Shown: positions 1 to 9,818, numbered from the stretch's first letter. The stretch: 64,000 nt of DNA from Paenibacillus ginsengarvi (GCF_003626695.1 NZ_RBAH01000001.1:248001-312000), one strand, 5' to 3'. Numbers and translations are program-made. The notes: generated by a model not told the origin, from the letters alone.

Positions 1-402
1 CAATTGCCGGATCGACTCGCCCGAGACGAGATAGGCGCGGCTGTCGCCGATATGGCCGATTACGACTTCGTTCTGCGAGGCGAGCGCGGTGACAACGGTC
101 GTGCCCATTCCCTGATAACGCGGCTGCTTGGAGGCGAATTCATAAACCTCCTCGTTGGCGATGGCGATGGCGCGGCGCACCGTCTCCTGGCGCTCCTCAA
201 GCGTCATTTCGGCGCGGACGGTGCGCATCTCCGTCTCCACCAGCTCGATAGCCATCGTACTGGCGATCTCCCCCGCCTGATGGCCGCCCATGCCGTCCGC
301 TACGATGGCGAGGGTAAACCCGTTCCACTCGTCTCTCACCGCCGCCCGGTCTTCGTTAATAAGCCGGACAAGTCCGGCATCGGTACGATACGCCGTTAGC
401 AT
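1..402 (-). CDS. prpC: PP2C-family Ser/Thr protein phosphatase, N-terminal part
   Basis: This gene runs off the left edge of the window; 134 codons are present. The translation has the PP2C metal-binding signature VADGMGGHQAGE near residue 38 and GDSRAYL near residue 120, which are typical of bacterial Stp1/PrpC phosphatases. In the family, the enzyme uses two Mn/Mg ions to remove phosphate from Ser/Thr and counteracts the PASTA kinase PrkC, usually encoded just downstream; that would lie outside this window. The ATG at 400-402 starts 16 bases after the rlmN stop, so the two are probably co-transcribed. The family call is firm from the two motifs. Confidence 0.93.
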   Translation of the reverse strand, partial: MLTAYRTDAGLVRLINEDRAAVRDEWNGFTLAIVADGMGGHQAGEIASTMAIELVETEMRTVRAEMTLEERQETVRRAIAIANEEVYEFASKQPRYQGMGTTVVTALASQNEVVIGHIGDSRAYLVSGESIRQL

Positions 403-418
403 GAACCCTCACCTCATC

Positions 419-1510
419 TTATGACTCCATATGCTTGGCCCGCAGTTGTCCGCAAGCGGCGGCGATGTCGCTGCCGTGCTCGCGACGAATCGTCGCGGGA
501 ATATTATGCTTTTCCAGAATGCGCTGAAAAGCGAAAATATCGTCCCTCTCCGTTCGTTTGAAATCGCGTTCCAGCACGAAATTGACCGGAATCAGATTGA
601 CGTGGGCGAGCGGCAGCATCCCCTTAAGTACGCCCGCCAGCTCCTCGGCATGTTCCGCCGCATCGTTGACGCCGCCCATAAGCGCGTATTCGAACGTAAT
701 CCGTCTGCCCGTCTTGCGCAAATAATAACTGCAAGCTTCGACCAATTCCGCAAACGGATAGCGCCGGTTAACCGGCATCAGCTTGGAACGCAGCTCGTCA
801 TTCGGCGCATGAATCGATATCGCCAGATTGATCTGCATGTTCTCGTCGGCAAACCGGTAAATGTTCGGCACGATGCCGCTCGTCGATACGGTAATATGTC
901 GCTGGCCGATATTCAGCCCTTTGTCGTGGTTCATCAGCTTCAAAAACTTGAGCATCGCGTCATAGTTTTCGAACGGCTCGCCGATCCCCATAATGACGAT
1001 GCTGCTTACTCTCTCGCCTGTGGCGTCGAGCAGACGCTGGGCGGTCACCACTTGCGCCACAATCTCGCCAGCGGACAAATTCCGCTTCAGCCCGCCAAGC
1101 GTCGAAGCGCAAAATGTGCAGCCGATGCGGCAGCCCACCTGTGTCGTGACACAGACGCTGTTGCCGTAATCGTGCTTCATGATGACGGTTTCGATCGCAT
1201 TGTTGTCGGAGAGCTCGAACAGAAATTTGACCGTCCCGTCCTTGGACTGCTGACGGGCAATTTCCTTCAGCGATACGAAAACGAAGGAATCCGCCAGTTT
1301 ATCGCGCAGCGACTTGGACAGGTTGGACATGTCCTCGAACGTGCCGACACGCTTCACGTACAACCAGTCAAATATTTGTCCCGCCCGGAAGGACGGTTCT
1401 CCTTTTTCTTTCAGCCACGCCTCCCAATCTTCCAGGGAAAAATCGTAAGCGGAAGGCTTCTCCGGCACATGCGGCAATAATGGTTTTAACGGCTTTAAAG
1501 GTTTCAGCAA
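419..1510 (-). CDS. rlmN: 23S rRNA (A2503-C2)/tRNA (A37-C2) methyltransferase RlmN
   Basis: This is a radical-SAM methyltransferase that adds a C2 methyl to A2503 of 23S rRNA and A37 of some tRNAs. The CRIGCTFC cluster-binding motif (CxxxCxxC) lies around residue 125. [11 protein letters not shown] follows, and a C-terminal AACGQL holds the second catalytic cysteine. The frame is open upstream to a TTG at 1573, but the TTG at 1508-1510 has a GCAGGG Shine-Dalgarno six bases before it and gives 363 residues, the usual length, so I chose it. The N-terminus then reads [13 protein letters not shown], a small Lys-Pro-Leu repeat. It sits between rsmB and prpC in the conserved order. The start is the only real doubt. 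Confidence 0.95.
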   Translation of the reverse strand: MLKPLKPLKPLLPHVPEKPSAYDFSLEDWEAWLKEKGEPSFRAGQIFDWLYVKRVGTFEDMSNLSKSLRDKLADSFVFVSLKEIARQQSKDGTVKFLFELSDNNAIETVIMKHDYGNSVCVTTQVGCRIGCTFCASTLGGLKRNLSAGEIVAQVVTAQRLLDATGERVSSIVIMGIGEPFENYDAMLKFLKLMNHDKGLNIGQRHITVSTSGIVPNIYRFADENMQINLAISIHAPNDELRSKLMPVNRRYPFAELVEACSYYLRKTGRRITFEYALMGGVNDAAEHAEELAGVLKGMLPLAHVNLIPVNFVLERDFKRTERDDIFAFQRILEKHNIPATIRREHGSDIAAACGQLRAKHMES

Positions 1511-1597
1511 AAATATCCCTGCCCGTTTCTTTGATTTCACATGTCGTAAACACACGCGTGAGACCGGCGGCAAGCGCCGACCGGGTATTATTTCTTC

Positions 1598-1626
1598 ATT
1601 TTAGCATAACCGCGGGAATAGCTAAA
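1598..1626 (-). promoter_or_regulatory. Candidate extended -10 promoter for rlmN
   Basis: On the minus strand there is TTTAGC (1621-1626), a 17-base spacer ending in TGC, then TAAAAT (1598-1603). The TGn before the -10 makes it an extended -10 element. It lies in the 180-base gap between rsmB and rlmN, the largest gap in this half of the operon. The -35 match is poor. Inferred from sequence only. Confidence 0.4.
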
Positions 1627-1690
1627 GTTTCGTCGCCGGTGCCGCAGGTCGATTGTTATTCAGGAAGTCTGGGGCGATCCGCGACCATTG

Positions 1691-3196
1691 CTACTCCGGC
1701 CGCTTCCGCAGTCTGGCGATAAAAAAGCCGTCCGAGCCGAACAAATGCGGCAAAATCGTGACCATTCCCGACGATCCGATCGCTTCTGTAGGCAGCCGTT
1801 TGCTTATCTCTTCCGGCGGAGGCTCCACCGTAAACGCTGCGTGCTCGGCCAAAAATCGTTCGACCACCCGCTCGTTCTCCTCCTCCGACAACGTGCAGGT
1901 GCTGTAAACGAGAAGGCCGCCCGGCTTCAGGAGCGTAGCCGCTCCGGACAGCAGCTCCGTCTGCAGCTTGGCGATGTCCGCCAAGTCCTCCGGCCGCTTC
2001 ACCCATTTGATGTCCGGTTTGCGGCGAATAACGCCGAGTCCCGAGCAGGGAGCATCCAGCAAAATGCGATCAAACCCGGCACCGCGCAGCAGCTCGGGCA
2101 GTTCCCGAGCATCCGCTGTTTTCGTCTCGATGCATGTCAGGCCGAGCCTCCGGGCTTGCGCCTCGATTAACTCGCGCTTGTGCTCATGAAGATCGCAAGC
2201 GACGATTCGACCGCGATCCCGCATCCGCTCGGCCATATGCGCCGTTTTGCCGCCGGGCGCCGCGCAGCAGTCCAGCACCACCATGTCCGGCAGCGGGTCC
2301 GCCATTTCGGCGACGAGCATCGAGCTTTCGTCCTGCACGGACAGCCGACCTCCCGTGTACCAGGGCGTTAACGCCATATTTCCGCCGCCTGCAACTACGA
2401 TTCCCGCCTCGGAAACAGCAGAGGGGAGTGCGTTATAGCCTGCCTGCGTCAATTCGGCGATCAGCTCGTCGCGGGACAGCTTGATGCCGTTCACTCTCAC
2501 GCTCGTATGTGGCGGCTCGTTATTCGCCAAACACATCCGTTCGGTGGTTTCGGCACCGAATCGCCTTACCCAGTCTGCCACGAGCCATTCCGGGTGGGAG
2601 GCTTCCAGCGCAATCCGGGCGACCGGATCAAGCGATTCGGGGACGAAGAGCTCCGTTTTGCGGCGAATCGCGCTGCGCAGCACCCCGTTGACCATGCCGG
2701 AAATGCCGGCATGTCCTCTGCGCTTGGCGATCGAAACCGCTTCGTTCACGGCGGCGTGCTCGGGAATGCGGTCCAGATATAGCAGCTGGTACAAGCCGAT
2801 TCGAAGCAAGTTGCGCACCCACGGCTCCAGCTTCGCAAGACCTTTGGCTACAAAACGGGCGAGATAGTAGTCCAGCGTATTCTGTCGCTGAATCGTTCCG
2901 TACACAAGCTCCGTTGCGAGCGCTGTATCCGCCTTCTCGAGCGGATGCTTCAGCAGCATCTGATTCAGCAGCAGATTGCTGTAGGCTTGCTCCATCTCTA
3001 CGCGCGTAAGCACGTCAAGCGCGATCTCGCGCGCCGAAAGCGCCCTTGCCCTTGAGCCGGCGGCAGGTGAACGTCCGCGCCCGGACACAGCCGGAGCGCC
3101 TTGGCTCCCCGCCTTGCTGCCGCCCGGACGTCCGTTCGTGTGCTGGTCCGTCCCCGGCTTTGTTTGTTTGCGAGGGGATTGTTCGTTTGGCTTCAA
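1691..3196 (-). CDS. rsmB: 16S rRNA (cytosine-967 C5)-methyltransferase RsmB
   Basis: SAM-dependent m5C methyltransferase for C967 of 16S rRNA. An N-terminal NusB-like RNA-binding domain (about residues 55-190, with ALSAREIALDVLTRVE) is followed by a Rossmann methyltransferase domain with the SAM motif DCCAAPGGKTAHMAE and the catalytic-cysteine motif STCTLSEEENE. The first 52 residues are low-complexity, rich in Gly, Ser, Arg and Lys, and look disordered; this makes the 501-residue protein longer than the usual 440-460. A shorter start is possible, but the annotated ATG overlaps the fmt stop by four bases, which fits translational coupling. Confidence 0.95.
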   Translation of the reverse strand: MKPNEQSPRKQTKPGTDQHTNGRPGGSKAGSQGAPAVSGRGRSPAAGSRARALSAREIALDVLTRVEMEQAYSNLLLNQMLLKHPLEKADTALATELVYGTIQRQNTLDYYLARFVAKGLAKLEPWVRNLLRIGLYQLLYLDRIPEHAAVNEAVSIAKRRGHAGISGMVNGVLRSAIRRKTELFVPESLDPVARIALEASHPEWLVADWVRRFGAETTERMCLANNEPPHTSVRVNGIKLSRDELIAELTQAGYNALPSAVSEAGIVVAGGGNMALTPWYTGGRLSVQDESSMLVAEMADPLPDMVVLDCCAAPGGKTAHMAERMRDRGRIVACDLHEHKRELIEAQARRLGLTCIETKTADARELPELLRGAGFDRILLDAPCSGLGVIRRKPDIKWVKRPEDLADIAKLQTELLSGAATLLKPGGLLVYSTCTLSEEENERVVERFLAEHAAFTVEPPPEEISKRLPTEAIGSSGMVTILPHLFGSDGFFIARLRKRPE

Positions 3197-4143
3197 CTTG
3201 GTTCAACCCCCAGTACGGTGCCAGGCGGAATAAGCGTCCCGCGCTTCAGATCGGATACGCTCATCGCCTTTTTCCCGGCGGGCTGCACCTGCGTCAGCCA
3301 AAGCGAGCCGTCGCCCGTTCGCACCTGCAGACCATCGTCGGTCATTTGCAGCACCGTTCCGGGCGCTTCGGCAGAAGCGCCGGTCGCAAGTGCCGGCTTG
3401 CGGCTCGCCCATACTTTGAACACTTCGCCGTTCCATAACGTAAACGCGCCGGGCATCGGGTTCAGCCCGCGAATCTGATTGAAAATGGCAAGGGACGGCC
3501 TGGACCAGTCGATTCGCTCGTTATCACGGCTGATGTTGGGCGCGTAAGTCGCCTCGGCTTCGTTTTGCGGAACTGCGGTTAAACGTCCTTCCAGCAGATC
3601 GGGAAGCGTGCGCCGCAGCAGGTCGGCGCCGGCTGCGCTTAGTGTATCGAATAAAGTGCCTGCCGTGTCCTCGTCCGTGATCGGCACCTGGGTGCGGCTG
3701 ATCATATCTCCCGTATCGAGACCGGCGGCCATGTACATGATCGTGACGCCGGTTTCCGCCTCGCCGTTCATGACGGCGTGCTGAATCGGCGCGCCGCCGC
3801 GGTATTTGGGCAGAAGCGAGCCGTGGACGTTAATGCAGCCGAACTTCGGCAGCGCCAGCAGCGATTTCGGCAGAATTTGCCCGTAAGCAGCGGTCACGAT
3901 CAGATCCGGAGCGTAGTCGCGAATGCTGTCCACAGCGCCCGGATCGCGAAGCTTCTCCGGCTGAAGGACAGGGATGCCGTGTTTCATCGCCTCCGCCTTG
4001 ACCGGGGGAGGCGTCAGCTCGCGCTTTCGCCCTTTCGGCCGGTCGGGCTGCGTCACTACAGCCACGACGTTATACCCCCCGTCCAGCAGCGTTCTTAGGG
4101 AAGGAACGGCAAAATCGGGCGTTCCCATGAAAACGACGTTCAT
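3193..4143 (-). CDS. fmt: Methionyl-tRNA formyltransferase
   Basis: Formylates initiator Met-tRNA using 10-formyl-tetrahydrofolate. The 316 residues match the family length. The N-terminus MNVVFMGTPDFAVPSL, the folate-site stretch GGAPIQHAVMNGE and TGVTIMYMAAGLDTGDMI are family hallmarks. The C-terminal domain (about residues 205-316) binds tRNA. It lies four bases after def, the enzyme that later removes the formyl group, and overlaps rsmB by four bases, so the three are tightly coupled. Confidence 0.97.
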   Translation of the reverse strand: MNVVFMGTPDFAVPSLRTLLDGGYNVVAVVTQPDRPKGRKRELTPPPVKAEAMKHGIPVLQPEKLRDPGAVDSIRDYAPDLIVTAAYGQILPKSLLALPKFGCINVHGSLLPKYRGGAPIQHAVMNGEAETGVTIMYMAAGLDTGDMISRTQVPITDEDTAGTLFDTLSAAGADLLRRTLPDLLEGRLTAVPQNEAEATYAPNISRDNERIDWSRPSLAIFNQIRGLNPMPGAFTLWNGEVFKVWASRKPALATGASAEAPGTVLQMTDDGLQVRTGDGSLWLTQVQPAGKKAMSVSDLKRGTLIPPGTVLGVEPS

Positions 4144-4147
4144 GTCT

Positions 4148-4633
4148 TCACTCCTCGCCTTTCTTCTGCCGTTCCTCTTCGCGGTATACGCTTTGGGCCA
4201 GATCTGTGAACAACACGCCGTTCAGATGGTCCACCTCGTGCTGGAACGCCCGGGCCAAAAGCTCCGAGCCGGTGATGACGAGCTCGTCGCCGTTACGGTC
4301 CAGTCCTTTTACCGTCACCTTCATCGCCCGCTTCACGTCGCCGCGCAGTCCCGGAATGCTGAGACAGCCTTCAGGACCAAGCTGCTCGCCTTCCAGGCTG
4401 ACGATCTCCGGATTGATCATCTCGATCAGTCCGTGCTCGTCGCCTACGTCGATGACGATGACCCGCTTCAAGATGCCGATCTGCGGCGCTGCTAGTCCTA
4501 CGCCTTCCGCATCGTACATCGTGTCGGCCATATCGTTCAGCAGCTTGTGGATGTTCGGGGTAATTTTCGGTACGGGCTTCGCTGTTTCGCGAAGCACCGG
4601 ATCCGGATCTTTCACTATAATTCGAATAGCCAT
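4148..4633 (-). CDS. def: Peptide deformylase
   Basis: Metallohydrolase that removes the N-formyl group from nascent proteins. All three signature motifs are present in order: [11 protein letters not shown] (about residue 43), EGCLSIPG (about residue 90, metal Cys) and [12 protein letters not shown] (about residue 130, two metal His and the catalytic Glu). At 161 residues it is of the short type 1 class. An AAGGA lies about nine bases before the ATG. It is between priA (60-base gap) and fmt. Confidence 0.97.
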   Translation of the reverse strand: MAIRIIVKDPDPVLRETAKPVPKITPNIHKLLNDMADTMYDAEGVGLAAPQIGILKRVIVIDVGDEHGLIEMINPEIVSLEGEQLGPEGCLSIPGLRGDVKRAMKVTVKGLDRNGDELVITGSELLARAFQHEVDHLNGVLFTDLAQSVYREEERQKKGEE

Positions 4634-4693
4634 CGGGCAGCTTCCTTTCCTTTATGAGCATTCAGACAGCGGGACCTGTTATGGAGAGCATCC

Positions 4694-7300
4694 TTACATT
4701 AGAACTTGCGGATTCACATCGATGCTGATAAGCAGCTTGTCGTTGCGCACCGTTTCGTCGAAAGCGGCGGACGTTTCCGCGAGCATGGCGGATACGTCGA
4801 CATTCCCCCGATATTTTATCATGCATTGGAACCGATATCTATCTTTGATTCGCGGGATCGGCGACGCGACCGGGCCGTAAACCTCGAAGTACGCGTCTTC
4901 CCCGGAAAGGGAAAGCCGCTCTCGTTCCCACAGCTGCTTCAGTCTGGCCGCGAACGATTCGCCCGCCCGGACAAGCAGCGGAACTTGTTCGTGAGATAAC
5001 GTCACGAGTACGAGTTCGCAATAAGGCGGGTAGCCGCGCAACCTGCGCAGCTCCAGCTCGCTGTCCAGAAACGACTCGTAGTCATGGCCGCTTGCCGTCA
5101 CGATGCTGTAATGCTCGGGCGTGTACGTCTGAATGAACACCTCGCCGGGCAGTTGGTGACGACCGGCGCGGCCGGCTACTTGAGTGAGCAGTTGGAACGT
5201 TTTCTCCGCCGCCCGAAAATCCGGCAAATGCAGCACCGTATCGGCGGCGATGACGCCAACGAGCGTAACGAGCGGAAAGTCGAGTCCTTTCGCAACCATC
5301 TGCGTGCCGAGCAGCACGTCCGCCTGCCTGTTCCGAAACCGACCCAGCAGCTTCTCGTGGGCCCCCTTCTCCGATGTCGTGTCCACATCCATTCGAATAA
5401 CGCGGATGCCGGGGAACAGCCTGCCGAGCTCCTCCTCGACCCGTTGCGTCCCGGTGCCGAAGTAGCGGATATGCTCGCTTTCGCAGCTCGGACATTTTTT
5501 CGGCTCGGGCTCGGATAAGCCGCAGTAGTGGCAGCGCATCGTTCGCGACACCTGGTGGTACGTCAGCGATATGTCGCAATGCGGGCACTGTACGACGTAA
5601 CCGCAAGATCTGCACATGACGAACGTCGAGTAGCCACGGCGGTTGAGCAGCAGAACCGTTTGCTCCCCGCGTTCCAGGCGCTGCTCTATCGCTTCGTGCA
5701 GTCCCCGGCTAAACATGGAGCGGTTGCCGGCCTTCAGCTCTTCGCGCAGGTCGACGACATGGACCGCAGGCAGCGGGCGTCCTTCGACCCGCTCGGACAT
5801 AGTGAGGAGCTTGTATGCCGAATCGGCTGCCTCCTCTGATTCTATAGCCGGCTGCTTCGCTGTTTTGGCAAAGCTTTCGAGCGAAGGTGTGGCCGAACCT
5901 AGCACGACGGCCGCACCATGCTGCTTTGCCCGTTCGACGGCGACATCGCGCGCATGGTACTTCGGGCTTTCCTCCTGCTTGTAGGACGATTCGTGTTCCT
6001 CGTCGATGATGACGAGGCCGAGGCTGGAGAAAGGAGCGAAGATGGCGGAACGCGCGCCGATGACGACTTTGACCTTCTTCAGACCGATTTTCCGCCACTC
6101 GTCATAACGCTCTCCGTTCGATAGCCGGCTGTGCATCACGGCTACGGCCTCCCCGAAGCGCCCTTTGAACCGCTCGACCATTTGCGGCGTAAGCGATATT
6201 TCCGGAACGAGCACGATCGCCTCCCGGCCTTGATCCAGACATCGCTGAATCGCTTGCAAATACACTTCGGTTTTGCCGCTACCTGTGACGCCATGCAGCA
6301 AAAACACGCGATGCGCGCGGCGGTCCAGCGTATCCGCGATCTCCTTCAGCACGACCGCCTGCTGCTCCGTCAGCGGCAGCGGCTCCGTTCTGGCGAATTG
6401 CCGGTCCGCATACGGATCACGGAATACCTCGCGAGCTTCGACGGTCAGCCAGCCTTTGTCCGCGAGACCTTTTACGGTCCCGGGACTCATGCCGAGCTTT
6501 TCGGTGAGCTCCGCAAGCGCCAGCGGCTCGCTGCTATCCGCGAAAAAACGCAGCAGCTCCTTTTGCCGTTTGGAACCGCTCGGCAGCTTCTCGCTATGGG
6601 CAAGAAGCTCCTCCCTGCTCACAGCCGGCTCCACGTAGAGCACCTTTTTCGCGTTCAGCCGGTCCTTGACCGTCTGCACCTCGGCAAGTGTCCCTCTTTC
6701 CAACAGCCGCTTCAGATGCGGCCCTGCGTTCGGGAACCGGCTCAGCATCGTCTCGGTCGTTACATTTCCTTTTTGCCGAACGAACGCTACGATCTCTTCC
6801 TCCTCGGGGCTTGCATCGAGCAAATACGTCTGCCCGCCGGGCGATCCGCCGCCTGCCGCTGTATCCGCCACCGTTATCCACTTCTCATACTTCGCTTTGA
6901 GCGCGCCGGGAATCATCGCTTGCAGGGCGGTAATGTCGTGGCAAATGTAGGTGTGACTCATCCAGCGGGCAAGCTGCACCAGCTCCGGATTAAGCGGGGG
7001 CATCAGATCGAGCACCTGCTCGATCGGCTTGAGCCGCGAAGCCGACATCGCCGATTGCTCCGACAGTCCGACGACGAAGCCTTGCAGCGTGCGCGGGCCG
7101 AACGGTACGCCGACACGGCTGCCTACGCTGACCCATTCGCGCAGCTCGGACGGAACGATATAATCGAACGGCCGGTTCGTTTGCTTGGCCGGAACGTCCA
7201 CGATAACTTGAGCATACCGTATCAGCTCTTTGGCCTTCGTTTCTTCAGGCAGCAGCGAGCCTTCGTACAGCCCCGCCGCCGATCCGCCGTTATGCCGCAT
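4694..7300 (-). CDS. priA: Primosomal protein N', replication-restart helicase PriA
   Basis: Superfamily 2 DNA helicase that reloads the replisome at stalled forks. The N-terminal 3'-DNA-binding domain (TNRPFDYIVP, VGSRVGVPFGPRTLQGFVVG) is followed by a helicase core with GVTGSGKTEVYLQA (Walker A) and DEEHESSYKQEE (Walker B). Then come eight cysteines of two zinc sites (CRSCGYVVQCPHC and CHYCG with CPSC), and the helicase C domain ends with QVAGRAGRH. At 868 residues it is somewhat longer than the roughly 800 of B. subtilis. The ATG shares one base with the coaBC stop (TGATG), so translation is probably coupled. Confidence 0.96.
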   Translation of the reverse strand: MRHNGGSAAGLYEGSLLPEETKAKELIRYAQVIVDVPAKQTNRPFDYIVPSELREWVSVGSRVGVPFGPRTLQGFVVGLSEQSAMSASRLKPIEQVLDLMPPLNPELVQLARWMSHTYICHDITALQAMIPGALKAKYEKWITVADTAAGGGSPGGQTYLLDASPEEEEIVAFVRQKGNVTTETMLSRFPNAGPHLKRLLERGTLAEVQTVKDRLNAKKVLYVEPAVSREELLAHSEKLPSGSKRQKELLRFFADSSEPLALAELTEKLGMSPGTVKGLADKGWLTVEAREVFRDPYADRQFARTEPLPLTEQQAVVLKEIADTLDRRAHRVFLLHGVTGSGKTEVYLQAIQRCLDQGREAIVLVPEISLTPQMVERFKGRFGEAVAVMHSRLSNGERYDEWRKIGLKKVKVVIGARSAIFAPFSSLGLVIIDEEHESSYKQEESPKYHARDVAVERAKQHGAAVVLGSATPSLESFAKTAKQPAIESEEAADSAYKLLTMSERVEGRPLPAVHVVDLREELKAGNRSMFSRGLHEAIEQRLERGEQTVLLLNRRGYSTFVMCRSCGYVVQCPHCDISLTYHQVSRTMRCHYCGLSEPEPKKCPSCESEHIRYFGTGTQRVEEELGRLFPGIRVIRMDVDTTSEKGAHEKLLGRFRNRQADVLLGTQMVAKGLDFPLVTLVGVIAADTVLHLPDFRAAEKTFQLLTQVAGRAGRHQLPGEVFIQTYTPEHYSIVTASGHDYESFLDSELELRRLRGYPPYCELVLVTLSHEQVPLLVRAGESFAARLKQLWERERLSLSGEDAYFEVYGPVASPIPRIKDRYRFQCMIKYRGNVDVSAMLAETSAAFDETVRNDKLLISIDVNPQVLM

Positions 7301-8514
7301 CAGGCTTCACTCCCGCCGCGGCCTTCCAGCCGCTCGGCTGCAATCTCCAACAGCCTACGGGCGACCTCGCGCTTGCTTAGCTGCGGCAGCGACACGACCA
7401 GACCGCCAGCGTCGAAAATTTTGACGATATTCGTGTCCGTCCCGAAGCCGGCCCCGGCCATCGTCACATCGTTCAGCACGAGCAAATCGCAATTTTTTTT
7501 GTTCAGCTTCTCCATGGCATATCGCTCGCCGTCGTTCGTTTCGGCTGCAAAGCCTATGGTGAACTGATTTGTTTTCAGTTTGCCGAGCGTTTCGATAATA
7601 TCCGGATTTTTGACCAGCTCCAGCGTCATTGTTTCGTCTTTTTTCTTGATTTTCTGCTCGGACCGGTGCGCCGGCCTGTAATCCGCAGGGGCGGCCGCCT
7701 TGATCACGATATCCGTCTCCGCAAAACGGGCAAGTACGGCGTCCAGCATATTCTGCGTCGATTCGACTCGCACGACGCCCACTCCCGCCGGTACGGCAGC
7801 GGATGTATTCGCGGCTACTACAGTCACGTGCGCGCCCATTTCCTTGGCCTCTTCAGCGATCGCAAAGCCCATCTTCCCGGACGAATCATTCGTGATGTAA
7901 CGGACGGGATCGATCCTCTCCACCGTTCCTCCTGCCGTCACGAGCACTTTTTTGCCCGCCAGCGGTTTCGGCGCATCGAAAAACCGCTCGATCTCGGCGG
8001 CTATCTCTTCCGGCTCAGCCAGACGGCCTTTGCCGACATAGCCGCAAGCGAGCTGGCCTACGCCCGGCTCGATGAATTGCACCCCGCGCTCGCGCAGCAA
8101 CCGCATATTGTCCGCGACAGCCGGGTGCGCATACATATGTACGTTCATCGCGGGCGCGATGAAAATCGGCGCCTCTGTCGCAAGCAGCGTCGTCGACAGC
8201 ATATCGTCGGCGATGCCATGCGCCAGCTTGGCAATGATATTGGCGGTCGCCGGTGCAATGACAACGAGATCGGCGCTGTCGGCCAGGTTGATGTGCGAAA
8301 CGACGGAAGCATCCTTCTCGTCGAACGTATCGATCGCTACGTCGTGACGGGACAACGTCTGGAACGTAAGCGGGGCAACAAATTTCGTTGCCGACACCGT
8401 CATGATGACGCGTACGTCCGCGCCGGCCTGGGTAAGCTTGCTGCACAGCGCCGCCGCCTTGTAGCAGGCAATTCCTCCGGTGACGCCAAGCACGATCGTT
8501 TTTCCTTTGAGCAT
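7300..8514 (-). CDS. coaBC: Bifunctional phosphopantothenoylcysteine decarboxylase/phosphopantothenate-cysteine ligase CoaBC
   Basis: Two steps of coenzyme A synthesis in one protein. The N-terminal flavoprotein domain (CoaC) has GVTGGIACYKAAAL, the active-site region INLADSADLVVIAPATANIIAKLAHGIADD, and PAMNVHMY. The C-terminal CoaB domain has GKKVLVTAGGTVERIDPVRYITNDSSGKMG and AAPADYRP. I chose the ATG at 8512-8514 (MLKGKTIVLG), with AAAGGG 11 bases upstream, over an in-frame GTG 12 bases earlier that has no usable ribosome site. It gives 404 residues. A terminator-like hairpin separates it from rpoZ, so it may have its own promoter. Confidence 0.96.
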   Translation of the reverse strand: MLKGKTIVLGVTGGIACYKAAALCSKLTQAGADVRVIMTVSATKFVAPLTFQTLSRHDVAIDTFDEKDASVVSHINLADSADLVVIAPATANIIAKLAHGIADDMLSTTLLATEAPIFIAPAMNVHMYAHPAVADNMRLLRERGVQFIEPGVGQLACGYVGKGRLAEPEEIAAEIERFFDAPKPLAGKKVLVTAGGTVERIDPVRYITNDSSGKMGFAIAEEAKEMGAHVTVVAANTSAAVPAGVGVVRVESTQNMLDAVLARFAETDIVIKAAAPADYRPAHRSEQKIKKKDETMTLELVKNPDIIETLGKLKTNQFTIGFAAETNDGERYAMEKLNKKNCDLLVLNDVTMAGAGFGTDTNIVKIFDAGGLVVSLPQLSKREVARRLLEIAAERLEGRGGSEA

Positions 8515-8586
8515 TTGTAGAAACACCCTTTCCCCGAAAAGTGAAAGTGAAGATCAGCTGCTTCGCCACGGCCAAACATGTGAAGA

Positions 8587-8616
8587 GAAAAAAATAACAA
8601 CCTGCCAGAGGTTGTT
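8587..8616 (-). terminator. Intrinsic terminator between rpoZ and coaBC
   Basis: On the minus strand, AACAACCT and AGGTTGTT form an eight-base-pair stem with a five-base loop, followed by A and a run of eight T. It sits 19 bases after the rpoZ stop. This splits the remA-gmk-rpoZ transcript from coaBC-priA, fully or in part. Confidence 0.75.
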
Positions 8617-8634
8617 TTCATGAGGTCTTTCTTT

Positions 8635-8853
8635 TTAAGCTTGCTTCAAGCCTTCTTTCGGCTGGTTTTCTACTTGGATGTAGTCTCCGTAAATTTCTTC
8701 GAGCGCTACTCCGACATATTTGCTCGCCGTCGGATCTTTCAAGTCCGTTTTGGAGCCGTCGCGCAGCATTCTCGCCCGTTTGGACGCCGCCACGACCAGG
8801 GAATATTTACTTTCGATTTTATTGATAAGCAGGTCGATCGATGGGTATAACAT
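8635..8853 (-). CDS. rpoZ: RNA polymerase omega subunit
   Basis: A 72-residue protein with the omega pattern MLYPSIDLLINKIESKYSLV, then AASKRARML and the KYVGVALEEI segment. Omega helps assemble RNA polymerase by holding the beta-prime subunit. It starts three bases after the gmk stop and is followed by an intrinsic terminator. The gmk-rpoZ pair is conserved across Firmicutes. Confidence 0.95.
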   Translation of the reverse strand: MLYPSIDLLINKIESKYSLVVAASKRARMLRDGSKTDLKDPTASKYVGVALEEIYGDYIQVENQPKEGLKQA

Positions 8854-8856
8854 CGG

Positions 8857-9480
8857 TTAACGCACCTCTTCCATCCATGATTTCACATAAGGCATAATCC
8901 GTTCGCGCTTGCAGTGCTCCGCCGTAATAATCGATTGGATACGTTCGCACGCCGATTCGACGCGATCGTTGACGACCGCATAGTCGTAATGTTCCAGCAG
9001 CCTGATTTCATCAACCGCGACGGACAGACGATTGCGAATCGACTCGTCGGTTTCAGTCCCGCGGTTTTCGATCCGGCTGCGAAGCTCGTCCAGCGACGGC
9101 GGCATCAGGAAGATGAATACGCCGTCCGGAAACCGCTGCTTCACCTTCATGGCGCCCTGCACTTCGATTTCCAAAATAATATCTTTACCGGCACGGATCG
9201 TATCGGCAACGAAGCTGCGCGGCGTTCCGTAGTACTGGCCTACATATTCCGCATATTCGAGCAGTTCGTCCTTCTCGATCATCGAACGGAATTGTTCTTT
9301 CGATTTAAAAAAATAGTTTACGCCGTCTGTCTCTCCGACGCGCGGGTTGCGGGTCGTCGCGGAAACCGAATATACGAGTTCCGGAGCCAGTGTGCGCAGC
9401 ATGGAACAGACGGTGCCTTTGCCTACGCCGGACGGGCCGGATAGCACGATCAAAAGGCCTTTGTCCGCATTACTCGTCAT
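8857..9480 (-). CDS. gmk: Guanylate kinase
   Basis: Phosphorylates GMP to GDP with ATP. The P-loop [10 protein letters not shown] lies near residue 16, and the GMP-binding region includes [17 protein letters not shown] and VQGAMKV. I chose the second ATG (9478-9480), which has AAGGA eight bases upstream; an ATG six bases earlier is less well placed. It gives 207 residues. The start lies inside the last codons of remA (an 11-base overlap), which suggests coupled translation. Confidence 0.96.
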   Translation of the reverse strand: MTSNADKGLLIVLSGPSGVGKGTVCSMLRTLAPELVYSVSATTRNPRVGETDGVNYFFKSKEQFRSMIEKDELLEYAEYVGQYYGTPRSFVADTIRAGKDIILEIEVQGAMKVKQRFPDGVFIFLMPPSLDELRSRIENRGTETDESIRNRLSVAVDEIRLLEHYDYAVVNDRVESACERIQSIITAEHCKRERIMPYVKSWMEEVR

Positions 9481-9733
9481 GATCATCGTCCTTATTGTTC
9501 GTAAGTCTGTGCGCCACCGTTTCCGGCTGCACGGCGGATAAAATAACGTGATCGCTGTCGGTAATAATCACCGCACGCGTGCGTCTGCCGTACGTGGCAT
9601 CGATCAGCATATGCCGGTCGCGCGCTTCCTGAATAATCCGCTTAATCGGTGCGGATTCGGGACTTACGATCGAAATGATCCGGTTTGCGGACACAATGTT
9701 TCCGAAGCCGATATTGATCAGTTTAATGGCCAT
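9470..9733 (-). CDS. remA: Extracellular matrix regulator RemA
   Basis: An 87-residue protein very close to B. subtilis RemA (YlzA): [43 protein letters not shown] and [16 protein letters not shown]. RemA is a DNA-binding protein that activates matrix genes and osmoprotection genes. Of two adjacent ATGs, the second has GGAGG at the proper six-base spacing. The C-terminal tail is acidic (DDDHDE). In B. subtilis, yloC (a YicC-type gene) precedes it; here no such gene is present, and a leader of about 175 bases precedes it instead. Confidence 0.95.
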   Translation of the reverse strand: MAIKLINIGFGNIVSANRIISIVSPESAPIKRIIQEARDRHMLIDATYGRRTRAVIITDSDHVILSAVQPETVAHRLTNNKDDDHDE

Positions 9734-9818
9734 CATTGCCCTCCTACGAATTCAAGACCGCCGGGTCAACTTATTGATCCGAGCCGGCAACGGCCTTGCA
9801 CTATTCTTGCCCATTCCT

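Noticed and set aside
6131-7567. 478-codon plus-strand open frame over priA
   Set aside because: It is a mirror of priA and coaBC coding in a high-GC genome: Arg/His/Leu-rich, no ribosome site, no family.
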